DNA of 64,000 nucleotides, from assembly GCA_944323735.1 (NCBI GenBank), contig CALUTO010000001.1, forward strand, positions 62,001-126,000, written 5' to 3'. Positions 61,501-64,000 of the stretch are shown here, one piece after another; position 1 is the stretch's first letter; each line of letters begins with the position of its first letter. A program made the translations under genes and the position numbers. This stretch comes from Candidatus Gastranaerophilales bacterium (GTDB lineage Bacteria > Cyanobacteriota > Vampirovibrionia > Gastranaerophilales > Gastranaerophilaceae). The notes beneath the pieces are model-generated. The model did no database searches, was not told the DNA's origin, and saw only the letters and a list, made by a program, of their open reading frames with translations.

Positions 61501-64000
61501 ATCGTTCCGTTTAGAACAGTCTCATCGCCCGTCAGGGATGAAGAAGCACCCTGAACTATTGTTACTGAATACGGGTCTTTGTTTTCTATTGTGGCATTTT
61601 CCGTAATATATGCAGCAAATCCGGTCACACGAGCAAAATCGCCCGAGGCTTTTATTTCTGATGCTTCACCAGCAAACTCTATGGTAAATCGACCGTCTTT
61701 TATTTCTGCACTGACTTTTGAGGGGTCAAGAGCATTTATTTCGGATATTATCTGGTCTAATGTCTTTCCTTTTACATCAACCGTGTCATCGCCTATCTGC
61801 AATTCTCCGCCGACGATTATCTCGCTTCCTGTCAGATTTTCAGTCTGTCCGACAAGCTCGACCGTTGAAGTGCCGGCTCCGGTGACAAATTCCTGAATAC
61901 CCGTGACACGTGCTGCATCGCCTGTGGCTTTGAGCTGCAGATTGCTCGTTTTTGCAACGAGGGTAAATTTGCCGTCTGTTATAGAAACTTCTACATCTTC
62001 AAGATTAAACGCATTCAGCTCGTCTATAACCTGTGAAAGCGTTTTACCGGCTGCGTCTACAACATTACTGCCAAGACTGATAGTACCTGAGAGAATCACC
62101 TCGGAGCCTGTCAGGTTTTCTCTTTGTCCCTGATAGGTGTATTCAGCAAATGGATTATCGGCGCCCGTGGAGCTTCCAGCCGATACAGTATAGTCTGCAA
62201 GTCCTGTTATTCTCGCAAAATCTCCTGAGGCAACTATGCTAACCGAACCTCTTTCACTTCTTATTGTGAATTTTCCGTCTTTTATTTCCGCAGTTACATT
62301 CTGTATTCCAAGGTCATTTATTTCTTTTATAACCTGATTTAAAGTTTTTCCGTCTGTGTCTATGACACTTGAACCGGCTATCTGCACACTGCCGCCGATA
62401 AATGTTTCATTACCGGTCAGACCACCGTTTTGTCCCTGTAAATACGTGATAGTAACATAGGTTCCGCCTGACGAGGAGGACGCAACATTCGACAATGTTG
62501 CTCCGGTTGTTCCGTATCCTGCCAGACCCGATACTCGTGCAAAGTCTCCTGATGCAACTACATCAACTATTCCATTTTCACTCAATATCGTAAAAGCACC
62601 GTCTTTTAGTAATGCAGTAACACCTTCTATGCCCTGCGCATTAATTGCGTCAACAACCTCCTGCATAGTCATGCCTGTTGTATCAATTTTCGTTCCGCCG
62701 GACACATGAACAGTACCGTTCAAAAGCAACTCGGAACCGTCAAGTGTGCTGTTTGCTCCCTGCATCTGGGTAAGAACTTCAGCACTTACGGAGGTTGAAG
62801 TGCCTGCATTCACCGCATAAGAAGCAAGTCCTGTTATTCTTGCAAAATCACCGGTCGCAGTAACAGACGGGGCATTTGCACCGGAAATTTTTAATGTAAA
62901 TCTGCCGTCTGTTATTGATGCTGTCAGACCCTCTATACCCTGTGCATTAATCTCGTCTATAACCTGAGCAAGTGTCTTGCCCGATGTGTCGATTACTGCT
63001 CCGTCTCCGATTTGCACTGTTCCGCCTACCGATGTAATGTCCTCTGTAAGCGATACTGTAGAACCTTTTACAATTGTATAACTTTCGGTATTTTCATCAA
63101 CGACATTGGAGCTGCTGCCTGTACCGGTGATATACTCTGCCATGCCGGTCACTCTTGCGAAATCGCCGGTGGCTTCAATGCTTACAGAACCGTTTGTACT
63201 TGTTACCGTGAATTTGCCGTCTGTAACAGAGGCTGTTATTCCGGTGAGTCCGAGATTATTTATTTCTTCAATAATTTCATCAAGTGTTTTTCCTGATGTG
63301 TCAATAGTGTTACCGTTTATAGTAACACTTCCTCCGGCAACCATTGTACTTCCGGTGAGTGATGCATTTTGACCCTGATATTTCAAAACCGTAATGTCCG
63401 GTCCATCAGGTGTACCTGCATCGTCCGTAACAGTTGCACCGCCTGTCATATATGTAGCCATGCCTGTTACTCTGGCAAGATCGCCTGTAACAATTATTTT
63501 CGGTGCATCAGTTCCCATACTCATTATGGTGAATTTACCGTCCTGTATCGACGCAGTTGCGTTTATTCCCAGATTATTTATTTCATCAATAATTTCATCC
63601 AGCGTTTTGCCTTCTGCGTCTATTACAGTGCCGTCCGCAATCTGAATAGTACCGTTTATTACATTTATATCACCGGTGAGGTTGTCAGCTGCACCCTGCA
63701 TAATCACTGCATTCGGTGCAGGAGGTTCTGTTCCGTCAGGAGCATTGCCCTGAATAGTGTATGTGCCGAGTCCTGTTGCACGCCCGAAATCACCGACTCC
63801 GCCTATTGTGTATTCAATCTGATATACGCTGTCGTCAATGGCTACAAGCTGGAATTGTCCGGTTGAAGTGAGTTTTGCCTCGACCTTTGTTTCATCTTTA
63901 TGAGCGTTTATTATGTTTATACAATCACCGATTGTTTCGCCCATATCCATGGTCACGCCGTTTATGGTGAGTGTCGAGCCTTTTAAGACCTGTGAATAAT
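39693..64000 (-). CDS. Giant FliD-like repeat protein with GLUG adhesin modules (5' end beyond window)
   Basis: A single uninterrupted frame of 8,101 visible residues. It stays open through the right edge, where codons upstream of the GTG at 63956 read YSQVLKGSTLTINGVTMDMG, part of another repeat, so the true start lies outside. The C-terminal 280 residues resemble FliD_C: NAIYTINGQDYESQSNIISL, a TFDKLNAFVKKFNEAM-like helix, and the terminal helices QLEEQYIAVNNMIDKLKYQYNQSL. Most of the rest consists of 80-100-residue hook-IN-type beta repeats, each with a G.TLD.II.EIN helix and ending GDFARVTGL or DTSGFADFYGL. Nine GLUG modules and Gly/Ser/Thr linkers are interspersed. FliD caps flagella and mediates adhesion; GLUG repeats occur in surface adhesins. 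A surface adhesin exported by the flagellar route is the inferred role. No autotransporter, RTX or LPXTG signal is seen at the C-terminus. Confidence 0.9.
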   Translation of the reverse strand, partial: YSQVLKGSTLTINGVTMDMGETIGDCINIINAHKDETKVEAKLTSTGQFQLVAIDDSVYQIEYTIGGVGDFGRATGLGTYTIQGNAPDGTEPPAPNAVIMQGAADNLTGDINVINGTIQIADGTVIDAEGKTLDEIIDEINNLGINATASIQDGKFTIMSMGTDAPKIIVTGDLARVTGMATYMTGGATVTDDAGTPDGPDITVLKYQGQNASLTGSTMVAGGSVTINGNTIDTSGKTLDEIIEEINNLGLTGITASVTDGKFTVTSTNGSVSIEATGDFARVTGMAEYITGTGSSSNVVDENTESYTIVKGSTVSLTEDITSVGGTVQIGDGAVIDTSGKTLAQVIDEINAQGIEGLTASITDGRFTLKISGANAPSVTATGDFARITGLASYAVNAGTSTSVSAEVLTQMQGANSTLDGSELLLNGTVHVSGGTKIDTTGMTMQEVVDAINAQGIEGVTALLKDGAFTILSENGIVDVVASGDFARVSGLAGYGTTGATLSNVASSSSGGTYVTITYLQGQNGGLTGNETFIGGSVQIAGSSVIDTDGKTLNQVIKEINDLGIQNVTAEIKDGKFTIRSERGSVSIVASGDFARITGLADYTVSAGSSTGADNPFAEYTYQGQRENLTGSEVILSGTISLGSNVVDAAGKTLSQVIDELNAFNLEDVEVSITDGKFTLVAKTSNLQLKATGDAARVTGIQEFVTGAGTSTVELVGQTENLTGSEIIVGGELQIGDDTVDVKGKTLDQIISEINALDPSKVSAEIKDGRFTIEFAGEASEIKASGDFARVTGFAAYITENATIENKDPYSVTIVQGASSSLTGDETVLNGTIQVQGGTVIDTKGKTLSQIASEINALNITGITAEIKDGKFTITAEGTAPSINATGDFARVTGLAAYSVEAAEIVDNGPYADYIKIYTAADLEQIRNNLDGKYILMADIDLSGVQNFVPIGYDASSGYTPDAFTGIFNGNGHKITNLKITDTERSIEKVGLFASLDGAEVKNLTIENAVVNTTYGYDTGVLAGHAINSVISDIDIVNSSVTGFSGTGMLVGVAKDDTKIINAHSSGTVTNTRMYSGGLVGLLHQASIYSSSSSAVVNGELGSGGLVGAVETQSFISNSYATGDVTANNDCQVGGFAGAIMTGTIVVNSYATGNVTGGLDQTGGFAGVIFGGQVSNSYSTGNVSGASNVGGFVGEVNAATIQDSYTTGTVTATEGSVGGFAGAEQFTVFASRIENSFWNKDVSGLTNGIGLQESTESVFNVTGLTTSQMNDASTFRNAGWSEDYWEFSTGAAPDVKVVDIEANPTAGYIEIYTADDLKKMTSYNAYVLMADIDLSGTNWTPLFHNENFTGILDGNGHKITGLTIDNNSLNYVGLFESTSGAVIRNIEFENVSITAKKSKYTYVGVVSGSDSDSVFENIKITNATINAISNSTGAVTGYSSRGVVFSGIEVTGLNIDNEGGRVGGIAGYIGGYTDQRAQIINSSVQGTISGGDSMGGLVGYGGWLDINMSAADVDFSSPGTNNGGIAGYAVDVTINNVSAKGSFDTSNFGGIIGESEEKSTISNSYVSFENNSSGTWLAPVIFSDLASGTVTNVYWDKDLSNTPDGISGIATEAADSTYTGNAGLTTSQLADPSNFAGWNTDYWDFSSGKPVLKYDMQPVAETPDTPETEIGSSGSDGGVDPGIGGIGGTEGTGSTGAAGELYKGDMIGSIYRLSEEEAIAQGYTIIKTAADLDNIRNNPGGKYILMADIDLSTYGNWTAIGDEENGFTGIFDGNGYVISNLTINAPESDNIGLFGYANAGSEIRNVGLKNVNITGGSEVGGLVGSNFGIISNTYVTGTVVGDGTGTNIGGLVGFNRDGEISYSYTTGSVIAQDGGCTGGLVGQNYEATITNSYTTAAVIVTERAGQTGGLAGSNDYGVISNCYAAGSVEFVDAKESSGDAGGLVGYNRGEITNCYVTGSLTGNKYIDYSGGLVGYNWRGTVTNSYVTGSVSGGNNIGGLVGWNCAGTVISSHWDTQTTGQTNAIGATEGVEAFETDNSGLATNQFAYQYYFTGWSEDIWDFSGSTPRLYWESGVVIPPSTSGGTGGTGSDSPSGTETPDIKPDISTSITGSVDTTGYSDLAFHGQKDGVLTFSDGTTVNISASDTRSDVLQKIQDAGYTVTVENGKIVISSDADDLLTVTSDTSGFADFYGIDTDGMTEAGGVSVTASSSVYVMQGSTSSLTGSETIVSGSVKIGNGAVIDAKGKTLAQIVNEINAQGLEGVLASISDGKFTIMSTEAGLSIQATGDFARVTGVASYVTEAAEVEITDISDIPNIPVTGDVVHVQGGSKISAFEKFVGGSISIGNVVIDAKGLTAAEVVDEINDLNIEGITAALVDGKFTISSTTGNAAEVTATGDFARATGLDDYVVSAASSSTNGSIPVSASGHITEAAAGALGYTIIKTAADLDAIRFNRDENGYVTGKYMLMADIDLSGYDNWESIVGESLKGFNGTLDGNGYTIKNLTIGGNDEYVASRNNGLFQSLEDDAVIKNLNFENVNIDIVRGNSYDGGMNTLTHHAGALAGESNGAEINNVHVLSGTYDISRSVETGNAANYGKYAYIGGLIGETDLGTFISNSSANVDISIGQNIVRAGGLVGSMYGSTVISSHSSGSITMKNTTATTNGAIGGLVGDIINASYIKDSYSTLNISDLSTFSDSGEYNIGGLVGFSSYIPGAGDVAYSVIENSYASGNIKTGNNTQHTGGLTGGVAEIISSFWTNSASSACGDGTGHVTDSKKISASQLNQSSTFTNAGWSEDVWEFSGGSAPSLDAVDSVELTFDKYSDYIKIYTAEDLANISRDVTGKYILMNDIDLSSISNWAPIRGYYSFSGILEGNGHKITGMNINSLVTLPDKTSPEKQYYGLFAKVSGEIRNLGIENATINLDDASYHVGILAGNVLEGARITNVYITNSSVDSSAGYTGFVFGDYSDIDWYPETFVNVEYSGTLNGSEKSGANGAYTPVTPVNPDPVVPSSISGTILTGSVDTTKLTGEAYIGQKTGVITFSDGTTVNISSEDSLTDIISSINKSGLGAFIDENGKLTVMSTEAGSLSVTSDTSGVTAFYGLASTDTTFSASSVTTADSSAASIDRLTEDEAIAQGYTVIKTASDLNNIRNNLSGKYILMDNIDLSGMNWSAIGSKDAAFTGELNGNGFVIENLTINSTGDYTGLFGYTEDAKIKDIGLVNVNVSGGSKYVGALVGYAYSNTEISGVYVTGTIQGAEDYIGGIAGYSRGDIIDSYVKVTVKGSPEWGLSQYIGGVAGSSSGDIIRTGAEVDVSGYRDVGGIAGNGSNITDSYATGRVSGYDCVGGLASTGNITNSYSTVVVTAETYDGGLTGGYSTLDATNSYWDIETSGMSTSQSGTGLTTQQMADKSNFVGWSEDVWDFSGGAPTLKNSPVYNYGAVPVISETGSTGGTTGSGSAGGTTESVGFITEVQQLTEEEAIAQGYTIIKTAADLEQIRNNLGGKYILMADIDLSTYGNWTPIGDETNSFYGILDGNGYVVKNLTINSTDGERAYTGFFVSTSGATIKNLGFENVYLDNSFGGNEIAAGTLVGYANNKTQISNCYVSGKGYTYNTGATGGLVGDMYNSTISDCSADVEFDGDGDTTGGLVGVVSNSTITNCTATGTITSHGTVGLLVGDSSNSIYTNCTVAGRIEELGGSCNVLAGGLIGNDSNSEITNCGSDAYVESDGTAGGLIGNSEGTTINSSYADAAVFADLTAGGLIGFAGNGTSVSNSYASFCYVDSGDVSGVLIGEADKNIIIDNCYTGGSIYSGSGASFVGKTNGSVSIKNSFWNRDEVASAYNPDDSNINATNVTGLFDTDFADKTNFTNAGWSEDIWDFSGDAPKLKWQTQSTTGTGSTGGSGSAGGTTGTEGTGGTGSTGSTDGSGSTLTGSVDTDDFTGAAFWGQKDGEITFSDGTVVQIGANDNIQTVIDKINEAGLYAEIDEEGFITIISAKTSDLSITSDTTGFGGVYGLMSTQTVYDGSVTTNLQESSSVSVSSVLTGSVSTKDFTDAAFWGQKTGTITFSNGVSVNIDAGDTRSEVLAKINAAGMTAMIDEGGFITITADGTSNLSVTSDNTGFSDFYGLAAEDVKYDGDIVASYEQYQTGPAITWMQGQASSLNENIVVLGGSIKVGDAVEIDAAGKTLKQIIDAINALGLEGVSASISDGKFTVASESGEIEIVAKGDFARVTGMDRYTINAADISQTGSSTPTEPTEPDTPSYDPNTPVSDKFINEVNRVSEDDAFYSGYTIIRTAEDLQNIKNDLDGKYILVSDIDMTGVDWTPLGDELNQFTGTFEGNGYTIKNLTIDTEGVENEYIGLFGYIGNGATIQNVGLENVNIDAVKSSYVGALAGYAENPADITNVYVTGTVKGYSVVGGVVGQIVSTSTGNEVSYVNANIDVTAVNNNAGGIAGVSDSTNMHHIAVIGSVRTNNSYAGGIAGTLDGGEITNSYSSAEITAVNYAGGLVAQITGNFSISKAYANGKVQANQYAAGVAASVGTGVSGTISSLVWDRYNTGTTESTAQDNGNVTKFDVLLTDISDCDKYTFTDMHWSESDWVFTGDAPKIKGTNQSYMDAINGSGSSSGSGAGFEIEQPVGLLSAPMAAPAAAPTAASAAAPSAETFITPVDRLTEAEALAEGYTIIKTADELNNIRNNLSGKYILMGNIDLSSYDNWEAIGGESNAFSGILNGNGYKITGLTINDTGYTEYVGLFGYTDGAEISDLIIEDATIDGYRSLGILAGRADDTVITNVHTSGSVTANKSDGVSYGGLVGYAYGSNTVITNSSSSADVTGYIYTGGLVGCLVKGTVSNSFATGDVTGYSFAVGGFVGYSYGNSVIESSYATGNVTGTGADAVQIGGFAGNLADYTAVSDCYSTGNVSANGVVGGFTGVLGGASITNSYANGSVSSETDTAGGFIGQIQKYSSSDTPSTVTNSFFNKENAGTSTAVGENLSATSTISANGMTTTQMSQSSTFTNAGWSEDIWDFSGELPVHQWQNDLVLPDDTTGGGDTLVTVITGSISTTGMADHSFWGQKDGVLTFSDGTTVNISATDTRSQVIEKINAAGYTAEIDENGKITITKEGEFTITSDTSGFATFYGLTSSSISYGGNVVVTEGGGSSSGVDVYTSIITGGVDVSGFVDAAFWGQKDGTLVLSNGVSINISATDTRSDVLAKFNAISGVTASVNAQGRIQISIENAMDVYVQSDSTGFADFYGLSTTGGSYSGSISTETISNENAQSTLKGSVDTREFTGDAFWGQATGIIEFSNGASVSINANDDLDTVIQKINNAGLEAQIGSDGKITITAKGVEELQVTSDSTGFTDFYGLKLRDVFYSGHTTQNTVIENASTDTSSTLTGSVDTREFTGDAFWGQQSGTITFSNGISVNISASDTLAQVLQKINDAGFNASVNSEGRIEITADGTLNLSIVSDNTGFSEIYGLGTTPVYDDGFITITTDTIDGPQGNASSSTITGAVDTREFEDSPFWGQKDGLLTFTNGVSVQISATDRVSDVIQKLNDAGLLASVNSEGRITITAENTNGLNVVSDTSGFADFYGFSVYGGAYAGSITKTEVVSPVATFTTYSVVNSGNPVTTGDTEGQTFSRLTGSNNVSYTTQILESVVTISYKNDAGVDVSKTFTLNAGTLQSAIETINGENWYVKAQINEDGKFELVSRAAGPFDISIKMEKENGIAGDFGRVVGMATQTTLDGSGSQQRKDAATITGGTSGLTLSDQILGENSITIWMTRERPGFTGVDTMTGTGDLASVQQTITFTDRDNDGKITIAEAIEQINEKASITKVKASLVDGQFVLTQIDDRNAEDKALYNTAGGANTAGEGDTIKYSITGTGDFEQITGLASYSVSASASTGVSGTDNGYHYHSVVETTVKTGGTIKSGSININGTEISVSGLTVQEVVNKINSSYSDVANAALNGNKLIIMTKPEYASSSSAKSEAESITATGDAARVLGLADYSVAAGGSSSGVYRNHYEYTYDVWSQKTDDWDTTKDHGGSDNYSVETSVLYNTTYEYRYQDEIWEDRTLDLTTTIADFSGEQYRSQVFTTSIETNVVTNGGATETNYTTWYSGTYQERTQEEAWTTKETGYGVELTDDETKIRNQSVQSQTMYKETYWSKDYTTTYSTEIMDGFYEDPGFKYTVGLQYRNVSSQHVIDQIRDGIISLSGTYDMSNYNTSFAGQSGGTITINSSYFGTLGTISYSSTTSISSILSSIGNSKGISYVENDGSVIVTDGYYGKITLSDSGNALKLLGLSGTDNCVINSGTVTISNQKFDAKGKTLKEVINEINASGLAEAKIENGKFTVYSQYSVGVSGDLARVTGFGDYTVGAASTSTTSHNVTYWKGEYLTDEQLASGYKFGGGVITIKVSSAIDIENETINVAAGGKTLQQIVDEINASAYNVEAEIMSDSTGKFLAIKNINSTTSSSVTATGEVKEIFSSPNLVSSSEKVSISQIQSSINMNDFAGYACIGQKSGSITIGSYSYSVSSSDDIETIINKINQKRSETGVYAFISGGKVTIKKLNSSNLKVSGDSSGVAAYYGLTSSSTTYKGKTTSDSIVRGTYYITGSVDTSGYVDRAFIGQKSGVIKFSNGVSINVSDTDSLSVVTAKMSAAGLTVSTTTDGKIKISTDTTGDASSFRIVSDTSGFSSFYGLAGATTLGSVSLSGDDVVIGGTLTIGSRVIDTKGKSIDAIIAEINGLGVDGLNATLSSGKIVITGASGISATGDFGRVSGLGTYSVGAATYETILPATVYVTSGATMELAISGSASRNEKYDTDWNGITQNTATLTGSITDLYDDFSFALQEGGSFDLYLGDRLLKTVTYSAGSSIDYILNQISGTYVYNTGKKVSSPFPNGTDSDEIAGLSGNAYTDGSGNICYTASFSASLDSQGRIVITSDVFDTGTRTLTVKNDTGNFTKLAGLASVGSSYSENNANMMESYGYDRLTGSVENLTAGHSLGNLTSETFQISGGNGTFNVSVSSTDTIQSIINKVSAQTNGAYKAGLDEQGRFYIESTIQTPTDTQVTSTDLTRRLGLVAVDKSTGASSQTETGDHGYFIYESNGGGVYGMKPNSIFTGLKDGQLTFTLHAKEATGETGSITYRPDITYTIDIVYNDTVSSVLNKMKQAILAGEDDIWEHDDVIDENRADRIDFKVNYDENTNLGKIYLQIIGNYASGITFDSDTSGFVEMAGLSSTVTTYDENYVSETISSGKSMLTGSVSNLNANHIFGSAGSMTISAGSSVKTIDILATDRVQDVIDKINEGGIFEAGLDNMNRLYIKTAGQNSENITVSGTSEFFNLTGLEGKTWNYNTTTELGSLGYSKITGSVYGLTTDRTFNNMTSGYFTIQADGHRTLNVNVEQGVTSVGDILDFINNSADSDFSASLDASGRIVISTKIDNGASISILDGTTDYAKVLGLTAGTLGGNAVGVSGSNDVYSSLTGSTTGLDNSMRFSAGDFVISVTNPEGQTVSKTFNLTGNETLADIASMISNSNLGLSAVLDSSTNSLSLRSKTAGAYVIELKDGTSDFAETTGFTRNGSQMNPSQIGSLSTLTSTSTVHSVQNLGFSAGDFYINLLNTDGTVSDTLRIEISKFDTIDSIISKINNSGFGIAATITADGKMVLTRTETTTAGGIEVVKGTSDFTNKIGFTAGGNLSAGVQIENGVDATRTSITSNEIAVANPTVSLSTLGITAGNFKINGANINVSESDTIATLLGKINAAFSSSDTNGVYAEFVNNRIVLTSNSASGDARINIEAGTTNLTDMIGLTSGSHIAQTSQTLGQNAIYTINGQDYESQSNIISLDKHGNIVDNNSSSEAIRLTITATGSGTIDIGKKAVSTAFDKLNAFVKKFNEAMGLSQNKILADDAEFSALIVNIKKALTDNVGTFRQIQRQMSDIGINVAIAGGTSSSDGRVTISLNKDRFINAYMNDPDKVKDILIGNDKKPLNYDEAGTFTRLRDTLDSSLQTSGYFASTTRLLESTNKSLLNEINLNTNELNSVKASMAFENDALAGNQAELSEFLAQLEEQYIAVNNMIDKLKYQYNQSLTRLVLNPAGNTMMNFGV
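40546..45400 (-). repeat. C-proximal divergent hook-IN-type repeats
   Basis: About a dozen more diverged beta repeats, each with an IDSIISKIN or VQDVIDKIN-type helix and a closing 'DF....GL/GF' signature. Examples are GDSSGVAAYYGL, SDTSGFSSFYGL, NDTGNFTKLAGL, SDTSGFVEMAGL, TSEFFNLTGL, GTTDYAKVLGL, GTSDFAETTGF and GTTNLTDMIGL. Divergence is greater than in the N-terminal blocks, suggesting these are the ancestral FliD-like repeats and the others are later expansions. Confidence 0.75.
45400..45960 (-). other. Tyr/Thr/Trp/Glu-rich non-repeat segment of the giant protein
   Basis: About 185 residues with unusual composition (NHYEYTYDVWSQKTDDW, YNTTYEYRYQDEIWEDRT, KETYWSKDYTTTYSTEIM). It contains no IN or GLUG signature and interrupts the repeat array. 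Its function is not recognised. Confidence 0.7.
46545..46580 (-). other. EF-hand/dockerin-like calcium loop in the giant protein
   Basis: The encoded DRDNDGKITIAE fits the calcium-binding loop pattern DxDxDGx(I)xxxE exactly. It sits inside a repeat-like region after FTD and before AIEQINEKAS. Confidence 0.55.
47160..48880 (-). repeat. Five tandem B-type IN repeats
   Basis: Five consecutive units of about 110 residues. Each has TGSVDTREF..DAFWGQ.(S/D)G at the start, a TFSNGVSVNISA strand, a QKINDAG helix and a closing (S/T)DTSGFADFYGL. DNA is nearly identical between units around 47779-47826 and 48117-48164, indicating recent duplication. Confidence 0.85.
48890..51195 (-). repeat. GLUG modules 8 and 9
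   Basis: Two modules, each opening with TA(E/D)(D/E)LNNIRNN...GKYIL and IDLS/IDMT, then FTG.FEGNGY.I..LTI. Multiple GG(L/I)(V/A)G...I.NSY..G.V units follow, and each closes with NAGWSEDIWDFSG-like text. A short Ala/Pro-rich linker (MAAPAAAPTAASAAAPSAE) separates them near 50030-50100. Confidence 0.85.
51230..52330 (-). repeat. Linker, two B-type repeats and one A-type repeat
   Basis: A Gly/Ser/Thr linker near 52200-52330 is followed by B units ending DTTGFGGVYGL and DNTGFSDFYGL and one A unit ending KGDFARVTGM. A Pro/Thr linker (PTEPTEPDTPSYDPNTP) then leads into GLUG module 8. Confidence 0.8.
52335..54645 (-). repeat. GLUG modules 6 and 7
   Basis: Module 6 (about 54645-53700) and module 7 (about 53605-52335) both start with TIIKTAADL-type headers and GKYILM, and end with GWSEDVWDFSGG. 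Many units in module 7 carry Cys in ISNCYV or ITNCTA positions. Linker Gly/Ser/Thr text lies between them. Confidence 0.85.
54650..54990 (-). repeat. Single B-type IN repeat
   Basis: One unit beginning ILTGSVDTTKLTGEAYIGQKTG and ending SDTSGVTAFYGL, placed between GLUG modules 5 and 6. Confidence 0.8.
55010..56735 (-). repeat. GLUG modules 4 and 5
   Basis: Module 4 (about 56735-55570) is full length with several GGLVG and GSI units and closes NAGWSEDVWEFSGG. Module 5 (about 55545-55040) is short, with the header YIKIYTAEDLANISRDV, the GNGHKITGMNI strand and only one or two units. It is the only module lacking the SEDxWxFS end. Confidence 0.8.
56760..57690 (-). repeat. One B-type and two A-type IN repeats
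   Basis: The B unit starts ITGSVDTTGYSDLAFHGQKDG and ends SDTSGFADFYGI. The A units end TGDFARVTGVASY and TGDFARATGLDDY. Confidence 0.8.
57775..58890 (-). repeat. GLUG module 3
   Basis: Header YTIIKTAADLDNIRNN, then seven GG(L)(V/A)G units such as IGGLVGFNRDGEISYSYTTG, TGGLVGQNYEATITNSYTT and SGGLVGYNWRGTVTNSYVTG. The close is GWSEDIWDFSGSTPRLYW. A Gly/Pro-rich linker flanks it on each side. Confidence 0.88.
59030..61268 (-). repeat. GLUG modules 1 and 2
   Basis: Module 1 (about 61268-60110) starts IYTAADLEQIRNN and contains six or more GG(F/L)(A/V)G units. Module 2 (about 60085-59040) starts IYTADDLKKM and closes NTDYWDFSSGKPVLKY. A Pro/Gly/Ser linker (VAETPDTPETEIGSSGSDGG) follows. Confidence 0.85.
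61280..64000 (-). repeat. Nine A-type IN repeats at the visible N-terminal side
   Basis: Nine consecutive units of about 95 residues, the first cut by the window edge. Each has a QG(A/Q)..LTG.E start, GG(S/T)(V/I)QIG..VIDT.GKTL, a D(E/Q)II.EIN helix, ASI.DGKFTI strands, and a closing TGDFARVTGLA-Y signature. The array continues beyond the window. Confidence 0.88.

Noticed and set aside
40539-63866. Many plus-strand open frames inside the 39.7-64 kb region
   Set aside because: They lie antisense to the giant frame, mirror its Ser/Thr/Gly repeat composition, lack ribosome sites and show no domain.
63954-63956. GTG at 63956 as the start of the giant protein
   Set aside because: The frame stays open to the window edge and the upstream codons encode the preceding part of the same repeat, so this is an internal Val.
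39693-64000. CRISPR array or satellite DNA
   Set aside because: The repeats are in frame, of protein-domain length and diverged mainly as coding sequence, with no short identical repeats or unique spacers.

Overview
The window looks like a piece of an AT-rich chromosome from a Gram-negative bacterium, most likely a gut lineage related to Cyanobacteria (Melainabacteria/Vampirovibrionia, perhaps Gastranaerophilales). That assignment is inference. It rests on an LptC/LptA pair, a TolC-type efflux protein, a secreted SLH-domain protein, a membrane-anchored YvcK protein, RNase HIII, and many lineage-type proteins with no recognisable domain. No rRNA, tRNA, CRISPR array, phage or insertion sequence was recognised.

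Layout. 1-9.8 kb holds the pgi 5' part, a repeat-rich unknown protein, a U32 (RlhA-like) protein, rplI, an unknown membrane protein, an SLH protein, a small holin-like membrane protein and a TPR protein. 9.8-18.5 kb is a minus-strand block: MscS channel, hemW, rnhC, isocitrate dehydrogenase, cinA/pncC domain, an exported protein, an 840-aa duplicated unknown and a LysM protein. 18.7-20.3 kb is a plus-strand nanE-ROK kinase pair. 20.4-25.2 kb is a cluster of helical or Gly-rich unknowns. Three of these are paralogs sharing N- and C-terminal helices, and one has a near-consensus sigma-28 (FliA) promoter. 25.2-33.5 kb carries panB-panC, yvcK, pxpA and ffh, plus a protein with a degenerate cyclase-like C-terminus and a protein with a RelA/SpoT-like core. 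33.6-35.2 kb is lptC-lptA. 35.2-39.7 kb is a tripartite drug-efflux locus (DHA2 MFS, HlyD, MarR, and a divergent outer-membrane factor) with a perfect palindrome in the divergent promoter region.

39.7-64 kb is one uninterrupted minus-strand reading frame of at least 8,101 codons that runs off the right edge. Its C-terminus resembles the flagellar cap protein FliD. The rest is built from dozens of flagellin/FliD hook-IN-type beta repeats, into which nine GLUG-type adhesin modules and Gly/Ser/Thr/Pro linkers are inserted. This giant FliD-adhesin chimera, together with the sigma-28-controlled paralog family 15 kb away, is the best candidate for an undescribed system: a flagellum-linked, or flagellar-export-linked, giant surface adhesin and its accessory axial-type proteins.

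A second signal is translational. Three genes (U32 protein, nanE, lptC) lack a Shine-Dalgarno sequence and instead have a -10 box exactly six bases before the ATG, the geometry of leaderless transcripts.
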